Shown here: positions 17,846 through 26,929 of the stretch, one piece after another
How the letters are laid out: every line of letters starts with the position of its first letter
Position numbering within the stretch: position 1 is the stretch's first letter
From: Gluconobacter sp. P1C6_b
Lineage (GTDB): Bacteria > Pseudomonadota > Alphaproteobacteria > Acetobacterales > Acetobacteraceae
Assembly (NCBI RefSeq): GCF_018811945.1
Contig: NZ_JACRVU010000001.1
Location: 257,476 to 321,475 of the forward strand
Direction of reading: 5' to 3'
DNA: 64,000 bases
Position numbers and translations under genes: made by a program
Notes under the pieces: generated by a model
What the model was told of the DNA's origin: nothing
Database searches by the model: none
Seen by the model: the letters and a program-made list of their open reading frames with translations, nothing else

Positions 17846-18385
17846 TTAGTCGTCGTATGTCATCAAAGCGTTCAGGGGAACGTCCAGTTTCTCGCGGCCC
17901 TTCAGGCCCGCCAGTTCGATGAGCACGGAAGCGCCCACAACTTCGGCACCGACCTTGCGCAGAAGATCAATGGACGCCGCCAGCGTGCCGCCCGTTGCCA
18001 GAAGATCGTCCAGAACCACGACGCGCTGGCCCGGCTTGATGGCGTCCGCCTGGATATGCAGTTCGTCTTCGCCGTATTCGAGGCCGTATTTCAGGGAAAT
18101 GGTCTTGCCCGGAAGCTTGCCCGGCTTGCGCAGCATCGTGAAGCCGCAACCCAGACGCAGGGCCAGCGGTGCGGCAGTCAGGAAGCCGCGACTTTCGATT
18201 CCGGCCAGGATGTCCGGCTGCCAGGCGGCGATCACGCGGGCCAGACGGGCAGTGGCAACCTGCCAGGCGTCAGGCGAGCGGATCAGGGTCGAGATATCGT
18301 AGAACAGGATGCCCGGCTTCGGAAAATCCGGAATCTCGCGAATGTAGTTCTTGAGATCGAGCGGCTGGGGATCCTGAAACGACAT
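17846..18385 (-). CDS. apt: Adenine phosphoribosyltransferase
   Basis: This is a 179-residue enzyme that converts adenine and PRPP to AMP in purine salvage. The N-terminus shows [19 protein letters not shown]. The PRPP-binding loop is [18 protein letters not shown], and [17 protein letters not shown] is the family block around the active site. The length is typical. It is transcribed toward the nitroreductase gene. Confidence 0.96.
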   Translation of the reverse strand: MSFQDPQPLDLKNYIREIPDFPKPGILFYDISTLIRSPDAWQVATARLARVIAAWQPDILAGIESRGFLTAAPLALRLGCGFTMLRKPGKLPGKTISLKYGLEYGEDELHIQADAIKPGQRVVVLDDLLATGGTLAASIDLLRKVGAEVVGASVLIELAGLKGREKLDVPLNALMTYDD

Positions 18386-18492
18386 GGCGGCACTGCTTTC
18401 ATCTGGTCATGGCAAACAGCGCGGCATGTAGGGGAGTCTCCCCCCCAACTCAACCCCTGTCCTCGAGCCCGGATTGCGCCGGACGCCTGACC

Positions 18493-18849
18493 TTACGTCT
18501 GATCCCGTACCTGTTCGGTGGCCTGTGCGATGGCTGCGAGAAGCCCTGCCCTGCGGAACGGTTTGGGCAGGACGGCCATACCCTGCGGGGCCATATCGCT
18601 TTCTTCGTAGTCCCCCGACATGAGCACGACGGCCATCTGCGGGCGGCGCTCGCGCAGCAGATGCGCGATTTCCAGCCCGTTCTGCGCACCGGGCAGGTTG
18701 AGATCCGTCACCAGAAGATCCGGCGCCTCATCCCCTTCCAGCGCCGAGGCACCGTCCAGGACATGGCGCACGGTCCAGCCTTCACGCACCAGAACCGTCT
18801 CGACCACCAGCGCGATGGCGGCATCGTCTTCAACCAGAAGGGCCTTCAT
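18493..18849 (-). CDS. Stand-alone response-regulator receiver protein
   Basis: The protein has 118 residues and consists only of a receiver domain: VEDDAAIALVVE, phospho-acceptor Asp in LLVTDLNLPGAQNG and Lys in LPKPFRRAG. No output domain is present, so it may act as a phosphate shuttle or by protein contact. The frame is open 31 codons upstream, but MKALLVEDD begins the fold and has AGGA nearby. A Bcr/CflA efflux gene ends 13 bases upstream. The cognate kinase is not in this part of the window. Confidence 0.82.
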   Translation of the reverse strand: MKALLVEDDAAIALVVETVLVREGWTVRHVLDGASALEGDEAPDLLVTDLNLPGAQNGLEIAHLLRERRPQMAVVLMSGDYEESDMAPQGMAVLPKPFRRAGLLAAIAQATEQVRDQT

Positions 18850-18862
18850 GATGGATATTTCC

Positions 18863-20131
18863 TCAGGAGTGGTGCGACGGTTCTGCCACGGCAGGCAGGT
18901 TGGGACGCAGCAGGGCGAACCCCATGGCCGCGGCAAAGGCAAAACACATGAAGATCGCCATCGGAACGGCGGTCCCCGACGGCATCAGTCCGAACAGGGC
19001 GCTCGCCACGGCGCCGAAAAGATACTGCATTGTCCCTGCGAGCGCCGAGGCCGAACCGGCACGGTCGGACTGTTCAGACAGGACGCCCACCATGGAGTTC
19101 GGACCGATGATGCCCGTCGGTCCCATCGTGATGATGAGCGCGACGATGAGTGGCCACAGGAACATCGCCTTGATGTGCCCCTGCGGATCGAGATCATAAT
19201 TCGAAACCAGCGCCAGCAGCAGCAGGATGGCACAGCCCGCCAGACTGACGCCCAGCGCGGAGAACAGCATCCGTCCTGTGCTGACCCGTCCGACGAGTTG
19301 CCCGTTGATGGCCGACGCACCGATCATGCAGATCGCGAACAGGCCGAAGAGCATGCCGTAATGGAACGGCGACATGCCGAACACGTCCTCGAACAGCATG
19401 GGGGCGGCCGTCAGATAGGTGAAAGTCACGAAGCCCAGGAAGCTCCAGACCAGACCGTTCGTGATGAAACTGCGCGTCCGCAGGATATAGATATAACGTT
19501 CGATGATGGAGATGGGACGCAGGTCCCGCCGGTCTTCCGCAGCGAGCGTCTCGGGGAAGATCGTCATCAGCAGGAGGGTACAGAGGCCGCCATAGACGGC
19601 CGTGGCCCAGAAGATAACGCGCCAGTCCACGAATTTGAGCGCAAAGCCGCCCAGCATGGGGGCCAGAATCGGCACCGTGCCCTGAATGACGATCAGACGG
19701 GACATCATTTTCGACGAGGCATCGCCTTCCGTCAGATCGCGGATGCACGCATTCGGCACCACAAGTCCGGCCGAGGCCATGATGGCGGAAAAAACACGGC
19801 AGATGCACAGGAACGTCATGCTCGGCGCCAGCGCGCAGCCGATCTCGCCCAGCGTATAACCCAGCATGCCGAGCAGCAGCGGCCAGCGGCGGCCGAAGCG
19901 GTCCGAGATCGGGCCGATGGTGATCTGCCCGATGGCCAGCCCGATCACCCAGGCTGCCATCGTGGCACTGCCCGAGCCCGCAGCCGTGTGAAGCTGACGC
20001 TCCATTTCAGGCAGGGCCGGCAGATAGACATCCGTCGAGACCGGCCCGACAGCCGTAAAGATTCCCAGCAGAACCGGCAGCCATGCGGGCAGGGGATCTC
20101 CCCGTCTGAATGTCATGTTCTGATCTGTCAT
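18863..20131 (-). CDS. MFS multidrug efflux transporter, Bcr/CflA type
   Basis: This is a 422-residue protein with about 12 membrane segments. The first segment ends TAVGPVSTDVYLPALPEM, the Bcr/CflA hallmark. The loop motif GPISDRFGRRWPLLLGML matches the MFS motif A. The family exports drugs and small metabolites by proton antiport. I start at the ATG at 20131; a TTG six codons upstream is the alternative. The receiver protein follows after 13 bases and may be co-transcribed. Confidence 0.88.
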   Translation of the reverse strand: MTDQNMTFRRGDPLPAWLPVLLGIFTAVGPVSTDVYLPALPEMERQLHTAAGSGSATMAAWVIGLAIGQITIGPISDRFGRRWPLLLGMLGYTLGEIGCALAPSMTFLCICRVFSAIMASAGLVVPNACIRDLTEGDASSKMMSRLIVIQGTVPILAPMLGGFALKFVDWRVIFWATAVYGGLCTLLLMTIFPETLAAEDRRDLRPISIIERYIYILRTRSFITNGLVWSFLGFVTFTYLTAAPMLFEDVFGMSPFHYGMLFGLFAICMIGASAINGQLVGRVSTGRMLFSALGVSLAGCAILLLLALVSNYDLDPQGHIKAMFLWPLIVALIITMGPTGIIGPNSMVGVLSEQSDRAGSASALAGTMQYLFGAVASALFGLMPSGTAVPMAIFMCFAFAAAMGFALLRPNLPAVAEPSHHS

Positions 20132-20175
20132 GCGCGTCTGCCTGTTCAATTCAGGTTGCGTGGTGTGAAGCTTTT

Positions 20176-20904
20176 TCAGGAAGCCGGAGTGTCTGCGTTG
20201 TCCTTCGGGACGGCCTGGCCATGCTGCCGGAGCAGAATGGCGCCCAGCACACCCGACACGACGAACAGGATTCCCGCAAGCCCCAACTGAAGGACATGCC
20301 CGATCCGCGTCCCGGAGCCGACCAGCACGAAGATCAGGGTCTGCGGGAGCCCTCCCAGGAATGTCGCGACCGAAAATGGCAGCAGCGGCAGCTCGAACAG
20401 TCCCGCCGCCGTCGAGACCAGCAGGGCGGATCCCACCGGCATCAGGCGCAGCGTCAGAACCGCCCGGAAAGGCTTGGCGTGGAGCGTCCGGGCCAGGGCC
20501 GCGTAGTCCGCCTGCAGTCTGTCATGCAGCCGCGCCCGGAACGCAGCAGGAGCGAGTGCGCGCGCCCATCCATAGGCCAGAACCGCCCCCAGCATATAGG
20601 CCAGCGAACACAGGACAAGGCCGCCCCACAGTCCGAATGCCAGTCCGGCCGCCACGCAGAGCGCCTGTCGCGGCAGTCCACACGCGCTGTAGGGCACGGC
20701 CAGCAGCAGGAACCAGAGCGGCGCGCCCGGCGTCTCGTGCCAGTGCGGCGCGTTTTCCAGCAGGTGATGAATGAACGGCAGGCGCTGAAGGGCTGCCACC
20801 AGTACCAGCATCGCGCCGATCGTCAGGGCCGCGCGCCAGGGGACGAGCTGTCGCAGCGTGCGACGCAGTTCCGGATCGGGGGGAAGAGGAATCGGGCTAC
20901 CCAT
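20176..20904 (-). CDS. TVP38/TMEM64-family membrane protein
   Basis: The product is about 242 residues with 5-6 membrane segments. The central region GLPRQALCVAAGLAFGLWGG and the later LMPVGSALLVSTAAGLFELP match the SNARE-associated (DedA-related) VTT domain. Homologues are linked to membrane homeostasis and lipid transport. The frame is open 37 codons upstream toward the PadR gene, but MGSPIPLPPDPELRRTL gives a normal cytoplasmic lead before the first membrane helix. The start is therefore uncertain. Confidence 0.8.
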   Translation of the reverse strand: MGSPIPLPPDPELRRTLRQLVPWRAALTIGAMLVLVAALQRLPFIHHLLENAPHWHETPGAPLWFLLLAVPYSACGLPRQALCVAAGLAFGLWGGLVLCSLAYMLGAVLAYGWARALAPAAFRARLHDRLQADYAALARTLHAKPFRAVLTLRLMPVGSALLVSTAAGLFELPLLPFSVATFLGGLPQTLIFVLVGSGTRIGHVLQLGLAGILFVVSGVLGAILLRQHGQAVPKDNADTPAS

Positions 20905-21032
20905 CCCTGCCCGATACCAGCCGGAGCGCCCTTCGGCTACGGCCCGGACCATAAACAGCATTTCATGCCTGCACCGGGGGTGCCGGAACAAGGGCCGGGG
21001 AAAAAATCGACCCACTATCTTTTTCTCTTGAA

Positions 21033-21070
21033 GATATATCTTAAGATACTATATCGTTCGATATATCGAA
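21033..21070 (+). promoter_or_regulatory. AT-rich palindromes upstream of the padR-like gene
   Basis: GATATATC (21033-21040) and the perfect 14-base palindrome TTCGATATATCGAA (21057-21070) are separated by 16 bases. They end 12 bases before the start codon. In a GC-rich genome this is conspicuous. PadR dimers bind AT-rich inverted repeats, so an autoregulatory operator is likely. The assignment is inferred from sequence and position. Confidence 0.6.
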
Positions 21071-21082
21071 TAGGAGAACACA

Positions 21083-21919
21083 ATGTTCAAACACAAGACT
21101 GACCGCTTCAACACAGACCGTCCGGATGCTAGACAGCGCCCCCATCGCGGCCATCGCCGCGGTTTCTTCCGCATGGGAGGCCCCGTCGCAGAAGGAGCAG
21201 AGCAGGGCCAGGGCCCCAACAAAGACCGCGGGCGCAGCGAAGGACGCGGCGGACGCCATCGGGGCATGGAGCGCGGTGAAGGCGGTTTCGGCCGTCGGCA
21301 TGGCGGCCGTGGCGGCGGAATGGGCGGCGGAATGCGGGGGGGCCGTTTCGGCAAGGGCTTTGGTGGTGATCTGGGAGGCGAAGGCTTCACACGCGGTCGC
21401 AAGCTGACGGCCGATGAGCTTCAGCTCGTCATCCTGGCCCTGCTCGCCGAAGCCCCCGCCCATGGTTATGAGCTGATCCGGCGCCTCGAGGAGCGCTCCG
21501 GCGGCTTCTACAAGCCCAGCCCCGGCGTGATCTACCCGTCCCTCACCTATCTGGAAGAAACCGGTCTTGCCGCCGTTACCCAGGAAGGCAACCGCAAGCT
21601 CTACAGCCTGACGGATGAAGGAAAGGCGCATCACGAGGCCAACAAAGAGGAGGCCGATCGCATCCTCGATGTTCTCAGCCGGATCGGTGCCCGTATGGCT
21701 GATGTCCGCGAGGCCTTTACCGGCATCAACGACCTCGACCCGACGCTGGGGCAGGAGTTCCATGATGCGCGCTTTGCGCTGAAGGCCGCCCTTAAGTCCC
21801 GCCGTGGCGCGGATGCGAACGAACTGCGGCGGATCGTGGCCATCCTGCGCCGTGCCGCTGCGGAAATCGGCGCCCCGGCTGCTGACGAGGCGTCTTCGGA
21901 AAATGCTCCGGCCGAATAA
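21083..21919 (+). CDS. PadR-family transcriptional regulator with Arg/Gly-rich N-terminal arm
   Basis: The protein is 278 residues. Residues 105-185 form a PadR winged helix: LTADELQLVILALLAEAPAH, GYELIRRLEERSGG, PSPGVIYPSLTYLEETG and GNRKLYSLTDEGKAH. Residues 1-105 are disordered and very rich in Arg and Gly, with RGG-type runs such as RRHGGRGGGMGG. The C-terminal helix region should drive dimerisation. A TAGGAGA site lies 8 bases before the ATG, right behind the palindromes. PadR proteins repress small operons in response to phenolics or drugs. The next gene downstream (125 residues) is a possible co-transcribed target. Confidence 0.88.
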   Translation: MFKHKTDRFNTDRPDARQRPHRGHRRGFFRMGGPVAEGAEQGQGPNKDRGRSEGRGGRHRGMERGEGGFGRRHGGRGGGMGGGMRGGRFGKGFGGDLGGEGFTRGRKLTADELQLVILALLAEAPAHGYELIRRLEERSGGFYKPSPGVIYPSLTYLEETGLAAVTQEGNRKLYSLTDEGKAHHEANKEEADRILDVLSRIGARMADVREAFTGINDLDPTLGQEFHDARFALKAALKSRRGADANELRRIVAILRRAAAEIGAPAADEASSENAPAE

Positions 21920-21978
21920 GGCGGGGAACACTGGAGCACCTCTCCCAACGGACGGCACAATGCCGTAAAGGATGGGCC

Positions 21979-22356
21979 ATGATCGTTCAGGACCATCCCC
22001 ATTTCTGCAACATGCCCGAGGACATGCGGTATTACCGGCCGGAGCATTTCGGAGAGGGATTCATCGAGAAATCGATGGTCTTTCTTCTGCCTGAACGGCT
22101 GAAGAAGTTCCGGCGCAACCTGTGGCATGTGCGGCGCAATCCCGGGGACGATGCGGTCTATATGCCGCTGTTCCGGGTAAACTGCATCCTGCCGTCCGAA
22201 CCCGCGCCGACCGGACTTCAGGGGCCGTTCGACGTCTATCCCTTCTATACCCGCACCACGAAAACCCGCAGTCGCGAGCTGGACTACTACGTTCTGTTCA
22301 TCTTCCGCGACCGTATGTCCTGGATGCGCTGCAAGGCCCTGCTGGAAAAATCCTAG
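21979..22356 (+). CDS. Conserved hypothetical protein
   Basis: This is a 125-residue soluble protein rich in Arg and aromatic residues. Blocks such as LPERLKKFRRNLWHVRRNPG and LDYYVLFIFRDRMSWMRC stand out. There is no signal peptide, membrane helix or catalytic motif that I recognise. It begins 59 bases after the PadR-like regulator on the same strand, so it may be read from the same promoter. Coding-like GC bias and codon use match the neighbours, which supports a real gene. Confidence 0.6.
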   Translation: MIVQDHPHFCNMPEDMRYYRPEHFGEGFIEKSMVFLLPERLKKFRRNLWHVRRNPGDDAVYMPLFRVNCILPSEPAPTGLQGPFDVYPFYTRTTKTRSRELDYYVLFIFRDRMSWMRCKALLEKS

Positions 22357-22436
22357 CCTCACGCAGCTGTGCCGTTGCGGATCGGCCTTAACGGCTCAAT
22401 GATAACGGACCTTCCAACAGCACGAGGTTCCGCGTC

Positions 22437-22730
22437 ATGGCCAAGTCCCTTTACGCCACGCTCAAAGCGCTGCCCGGAAAGCGCGAAACCCTGCGCGATC
22501 TGCTGACGAAACTGGCTGGGGACGTTCGCGCCGAACCCGGCTGTGAGCGTTTCATGGTCTATACGCTCGCCTCGGACCCCGACATGTTTCATGTCGAAGA
22601 AACCTACCGGGATGATGCGGCCTTCGAGGCTCACATGGCAACCGAGCACGGCAGGGTGTTCAACCAGACGATTACGCATCTGGTCGAAGGGGGCGGATCG
22701 ACAGTCGTCTTTCTTGACACCGTGATCTGA
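22437..22730 (+). CDS. Antibiotic biosynthesis monooxygenase-domain protein (YgiN-like)
   Basis: The product is a 97-residue ferredoxin-like ABM domain. ALPGKRETLRDLLTKLAG, EPGCERFMVYTLASDPDMFH and EETYRDDAAFEAHMATEHGR are the family landmarks. Relatives include the quinol monooxygenase YgiN and heme-degrading enzymes. No cofactor site is evident and the substrate is unknown. It converges on a membrane-protein gene with only 2 bases between stop codons. Confidence 0.8.
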   Translation: MAKSLYATLKALPGKRETLRDLLTKLAGDVRAEPGCERFMVYTLASDPDMFHVEETYRDDAAFEAHMATEHGRVFNQTITHLVEGGGSTVVFLDTVI

Positions 22731-22732
22731 CG

Positions 22733-23257
22733 CTATTTCAGGTACAGATAGAACGGGATGATCCCGAAGAGTGCCCAGGCGATCATGAAGATGAACGGGG
22801 CCTGATGGGCGAACAGTGCGCCACGCTGGGCACGGCGCATCATGTCGCGGGTTTCGTCCTCATTGGGGGCCAGTGTAAAATCGGTCAGGTCCGGGCTGCG
22901 GGTATGCAGGATCCGCTGCTTGCCCTCCCATTTCCCGATTGCCGCATAGGCCGCCCGGATGCCCGGCAGTGCCATAAGGGCAAGGACAAACCCAAGGAGT
23001 GAGAACAGGGGCGGGAGCAGAAGCACCATGCTGTCACCCCATCTTTTGGTCGAACCGGTCATGGCCGTCGCATAGGCGATGACAAGAAACGCCTGCGACC
23101 CCAGAAGGGCCTGAAGGCGGCCGTTCACGACTTCCGTCTCGAACCGGATTTCCGAGCGATAAAAGGCCAGGAGTTCATTATCGGTCGGATGGCCGCGTGC
23201 GATGATCTGGCTGGTATCGGGAGACGGCGATGCGGTTTCGACCATCGGGACCTTCAT
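22733..23257 (-). CDS. Hypothetical membrane protein
   Basis: The product is about 174 residues with three hydrophobic stretches: QAFLVIAYATAMTG, VLLLPPLFSLLGFVLALMAL and a C-terminal one, FIFMIAWALFGIIPFYLYL. A soluble stretch of about 60 residues lies between the second and third. An N-terminal helix contains LLAFYRSEIRFETEVVNGRL. I do not recognise a family with confidence. The start could be 11 codons further upstream. It converges on the ABM-domain gene. Confidence 0.6.
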   Translation of the reverse strand: MKVPMVETASPSPDTSQIIARGHPTDNELLAFYRSEIRFETEVVNGRLQALLGSQAFLVIAYATAMTGSTKRWGDSMVLLLPPLFSLLGFVLALMALPGIRAAYAAIGKWEGKQRILHTRSPDLTDFTLAPNEDETRDMMRRAQRGALFAHQAPFIFMIAWALFGIIPFYLYLK

Positions 23258-23323
23258 GATGTGCTGGAGCACAGCTAGCGTCCCAGACACATCTCCGGTT
23301 CCGTGAGGTCGGAGGAAAACCCC

Positions 23324-23914
23324 TCAGATCAGCCCTTTTGCCCGGGTCAGCGCAAAAGCGGCCAGCGAGACCATGCATTTCAGCTCGCCGTCCCGGATCA
23401 TGGTCTCGAACGCTTCAAGCGTCATGTCGTGGCAGGTGATGTCTTCTTCCGTCGCCTCACGATCCGTTTCGCCACGCGTCAGGTTGCGGGCCAGGAAGAC
23501 ATGACCTTTCTGGTTCGAGTAGCCTGCACCCTGATACATGCTGCCGACATGGATCATCTCACCGGCGCGCAACCCGGTTTCCTCCCGCAGTTCGCCCAGC
23601 GCGAGTTCGACCGGATCGACGTTCTCTTTCGTCTCCCACATCCCCATCGGAAGCTCCCACAGCCGCTCGCCAACGGGATAGCGGAACTGCTGGATCAGCG
23701 TGATCTTGCCGTCGGCATGCAGGGGCAGGATCACGACGAACTCGCCACGCTCGACAATGCCATAAAGCCCCTGCTTGCCGTTGGGATGGACGATGATGTC
23801 CTCGCGCAGGGCGGTCCAGGGGTTGCTATAGGCCAGTCGGGTCGAAAGCGTCTGGAAACCGGCATCTTTGCGGGCGTCTTCGAGACTTTTCCCGGGGCTT
23901 TTATCGGAGCTCAT
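23324..23914 (-). CDS. Nudix hydrolase (ADP-ribose pyrophosphatase-like), altered Nudix box
   Basis: This 196-residue protein follows the ADP-sugar pyrophosphatase layout: VVILPLHADGKITLIQQFRY and GERLWELPMG precede the Nudix helix. The helix reads ALGELREETGL, so the two metal-binding Glu residues are kept. The Arg that normally opens the RExxEE core is replaced by Gly, and the loop before it seems two residues longer than the consensus. It may still hydrolyse a nucleoside-diphosphate sugar, or have drifted in specificity. It is divergent from dinB, with 50 bases between the starts. Confidence 0.82.
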   Translation of the reverse strand: MSSDKSPGKSLEDARKDAGFQTLSTRLAYSNPWTALREDIIVHPNGKQGLYGIVERGEFVVILPLHADGKITLIQQFRYPVGERLWELPMGMWETKENVDPVELALGELREETGLRAGEMIHVGSMYQGAGYSNQKGHVFLARNLTRGETDREATEEDITCHDMTLEAFETMIRDGELKCMVSLAAFALTRAKGLI

Positions 23915-23964
23915 GGACGGATCCTGATCTTGTTTCGTTCTTCCGAATCGGCGAAACTTGCATC

Positions 23965-25035
23965 ATGGAGCAACGCCGGATCGTGCATATCGACATGGAC
24001 GCATTTTACGCGTCTGTCGAACAGCGGGACGCCCCCTCCCTGCGCGGCCGCCCGCTCGCGGTTGGGCGGGGCGAGGCACGCGGCGTTGTGGCCGCCGCAA
24101 GCTATGAGGCCCGGCGTTTCGGGGTCCGCTCGGCCATGCCGTCGGTCACGGCCAGGCGCCTCTGCCCGGAGCTTGTATTCGTGCCTGCGCGGTTTGACGT
24201 CTATCGCAGCGTCTCGGCGCAGATCCACGACATCTTCTCGCGCTACACGCCCCTGATCCAGCCGCTGTCGCTGGACGAAGCCTATCTGGACCTGACGGAC
24301 CATCTGGGCGCCTATGGTTCGGCCACTCTTGTCGCGGACCGCATCCGCGCGGATATCCATGCCGAGACGGGACTGACTGCCTCGGCCGGCGTATCCTACA
24401 ACCGGTTTCTGGCCAAGCTGGCCTCGGATTACCGCAAGCCGGACGGACTTTTCGTCATCACGCCCGCGATGGGACCGGACTTCGTGTCTGCCCTCCCCGT
24501 CGATGCATTTCACGGTATCGGGCCAGCCACGGCGCGGAAAATGCGTGCTCTCGGCATTGAGACGGGAGCCGATCTGCGGGAGCGGGACATCGAGACGCTG
24601 ACCCGGCATTTCGGCAAGGCGGCGACGTTCTATTACGGTATTTCGCGCGGGATCGATCACCGCCCTGTCGTCGTGAACCGGGAACGCAAATCCCTCGGCA
24701 CGGAGCAGACCTATCTTCAGGACCTGACTTCCAGAAACGACGCGCATCAGGCACTGGCGCAGATCGCCGCCAAACTCTGGGGCAGCGCACAGCGCCGCCA
24801 GCTTCAGGCCCGGACCGTGACCCTGAAAGTCAAATACGCCGACTTCCGCCAGATCACCCGCGCCCGAACCCTCTCTGCATCGGTTCCGTCCGAAGACGTC
24901 CTGCTGGAGACGGGCCAGAGCCTCATGACGCCGCTGTTTCCGTTCGTACCCGGCGTGCGACTGCTCGGGCTGACACTGTCGGGCTTTCATGCGGCGAAGA
25001 GCGCGCCCTGTGACCAGATGGAACTGCTGTTCTAA
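23965..25035 (+). CDS. dinB: DNA polymerase IV (Y family)
   Basis: The product is a 356-residue translesion polymerase. The first metal-binding motif is HIDMDAFYASVEQRD (Asp10), and the catalytic acidic pair is in PLSLDEAYLDLTDH. The thumb HhH region is DAFHGIGPATARKMRALG, and the little-finger domain follows from about residue 235. It copies damaged templates with low fidelity. The C-terminal end (ending CDQMELLF) resembles the beta-clamp-binding peptide QxxLxLF. No LexA-like box is obvious in the short divergent promoter region. Confidence 0.96.
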   Translation: MEQRRIVHIDMDAFYASVEQRDAPSLRGRPLAVGRGEARGVVAAASYEARRFGVRSAMPSVTARRLCPELVFVPARFDVYRSVSAQIHDIFSRYTPLIQPLSLDEAYLDLTDHLGAYGSATLVADRIRADIHAETGLTASAGVSYNRFLAKLASDYRKPDGLFVITPAMGPDFVSALPVDAFHGIGPATARKMRALGIETGADLRERDIETLTRHFGKAATFYYGISRGIDHRPVVVNRERKSLGTEQTYLQDLTSRNDAHQALAQIAAKLWGSAQRRQLQARTVTLKVKYADFRQITRARTLSASVPSEDVLLETGQSLMTPLFPFVPGVRLLGLTLSGFHAAKSAPCDQMELLF

Positions 25036-25128
25036 GGGCGCCCGGCGCTGGCCGGACAGAATTGCATTCTTTCCGGCGTCTGATGCGTTGGGGATCAGCC
25101 TGTTCTGAACGGGCCCTTTTTCCACCGC

Positions 25129-25575
25129 ATGGACCAACGCATGCCCCGCCCCACTTTTCCGGCCACTGTCCTGCTGGCGCCGCTCCTGATGATGGGAGGC
25201 TGTGCCTCCAGAACCGCTCTGTCGCCGGATTTCGAGAAAACCCTCTCTCGCAACCAGCAGGGACACCCTTTCTCCCCGGCCCGCAATTCGGTAGCATTTC
25301 TGGGAGAACCGGACCTGTCCTCGGCGACCCCCGCGAACCTCGTGGGGACACTGCATTACTGCCGGCAGAACGCCATGCTGACGGGAAACGGAACCGGAAG
25401 TGCCACCGCCCCTGTTCAGACCGACCGGGCCTATGTCACGGGAAAACAGGGCATTCTTCAGGCCCTCAGCCTGCGGACAGGACAGCGCGAACAGTATGCC
25501 CTGCCGTCCATGCCCATGCCACTGCGCCAGACTGTCTGCACGTCCATTGCGTCCCGTCTGCGTCAGCCCGTTTAG
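25129..25575 (+). CDS. Hypothetical lipoprotein
   Basis: This is a 148-residue protein. An N-terminal hydrophobic stretch ends in the lipobox MGGC (Cys25), so it should be lipidated and anchored in the envelope. The mature part has two further Cys (LHYCRQ and QTVCTS) that could form a disulfide. No known domain is recognised. The first ATG (25129) or the one at 25141 (MPRPTFPATVLL) could be the start. Confidence 0.65.
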   Translation: MDQRMPRPTFPATVLLAPLLMMGGCASRTALSPDFEKTLSRNQQGHPFSPARNSVAFLGEPDLSSATPANLVGTLHYCRQNAMLTGNGTGSATAPVQTDRAYVTGKQGILQALSLRTGQREQYALPSMPMPLRQTVCTSIASRLRQPV

Positions 25576-25703
25576 CCTCTGATTGCAGACGATTTCACGC
25601 GCTATTGTGAAGTGCGAAAAAACACGGCCCCGTGACGACCTCCCTCATCTGGCCTATGCCAGAGAAGATCTTTTTTACAGCCGAGCCTCAGGAGAGCAGA
25701 ACC

Positions 25704-26897
25704 ATGACCGCGCAAGACACGCCGGCGGACTCACCGACGAAACGCGTTCTTGCCGTCGTCCTGTTCAATCTTCTCGTCTATATCGTGATCGGCCTGCCCA
25801 ATGCCGTCCTGACGATTTTCGTCCATCAGGGCCTGGGCTACAGCACAACCGTCGCGGGCATCACATTCTCGCTCCAGTATTTCGCGACCTTCGCGGCCCG
25901 CCCCTCCGCCGGGCGGCTGGTAGACCGGATCGGTCCCAAACCCGTAGTCATCGGCGGGCTCGTCACCTGTCTGCTGTCCGGCCTTCTGATAACCGGATCG
26001 GGACTGCTGGCCGCCACGCCGCTCCTGTCGCTGGGCGTCCTGCTGTTCAGCCGCCTGCTGCTGGGATGGGCGGAAAGCTGGGCCGCGACCGGGGTGATCG
26101 TCTGGAACATCCGGCGCGCCGGAGCAGAAAATACTGCCCTCGCCATTTCGTGGAACGGCATCTGCTCCTATGGCGGGATTGCGCTGGGTGCGCCGATCGG
26201 AGCCAAGCTGTCCATGCTGGACGCACCCTATGGCGGGCTGGTTTCGGTGGGCATACTCTCGGTGGCCCTGCCGCTGTTCGGTCTGGCGCTGATCGGGTTC
26301 TATCCGGCGGTCAAACCCATCCCCTCGACCAGCCAGCCCATTCCCTTTGCCCGCGCGCTCCGACTCGTCCTCCCGCATGGTTCAGCCCTGGCGGCGGGGT
26401 CCATTGGATTCGGGGCGATCTCGTCGTTCCTGGCGCTGTATTATTCGGTGCTGCACTGGCAAGGGGCGGCGACGGCGCTGGCAGTGTTCGGATTCACTTT
26501 CGTCGTCATCCGGTTTTTCTTCGCCTCGCAGATCGCAAAGCGGGGGGGCGTGTTCGTGGCGATCGTCTCGCTGCTGGTGGAAGCACTCGGACTCGCCACG
26601 CTCAGCATTTTCCAGACACCATCCGCCGCCCTTGTGGGCGCTGCACTGACGGGGGCGGGCTTCTCGCTGCTCTTCCCGGCCCTCGGCGTTCTGGCCGTTA
26701 ACAGCGCGGGTCCGGAGAACCGCGGGGCGGCTCTTGGGGCCTATTCCATCTTCATTGACCTTGCCATCGCGTGCTCGGGGCTGTTTCTTGGACAGGTCAT
26801 CGAGTTCGCCGGTTACAGGACGATGTTCGCCACCACCGCCATCTGCTGTCTGGTGGGGGTGGTGATCAGCCGTTCCCTGGGCCGCCGGAGCACGTGA
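25704..26897 (+). CDS. Major facilitator superfamily transporter (YhhS/arabinose-efflux-like)
   Basis: The protein is 397 residues with 12 predicted membrane segments. Motif A after the second helix reads GRLVDRIGPKPVVIGGL. The organisation resembles the YhhS/YfcJ efflux subgroup. The ATG at 25704 is chosen because AGGAG lies 11 bases upstream and the first membrane helix begins about 15 residues later. The frame runs 24 codons further up without support. The substrate is unknown. The LOG-family gene follows after 32 bases on the same strand. Confidence 0.85.
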   Translation: MTAQDTPADSPTKRVLAVVLFNLLVYIVIGLPNAVLTIFVHQGLGYSTTVAGITFSLQYFATFAARPSAGRLVDRIGPKPVVIGGLVTCLLSGLLITGSGLLAATPLLSLGVLLFSRLLLGWAESWAATGVIVWNIRRAGAENTALAISWNGICSYGGIALGAPIGAKLSMLDAPYGGLVSVGILSVALPLFGLALIGFYPAVKPIPSTSQPIPFARALRLVLPHGSALAAGSIGFGAISSFLALYYSVLHWQGAATALAVFGFTFVVIRFFFASQIAKRGGVFVAIVSLLVEALGLATLSIFQTPSAALVGAALTGAGFSLLFPALGVLAVNSAGPENRGAALGAYSIFIDLAIACSGLFLGQVIEFAGYRTMFATTAICCLVGVVISRSLGRRST

Positions 26898-26929
26898 CAG
26901 ATCCTCGCTTCAACTTACACGGACCCGAC

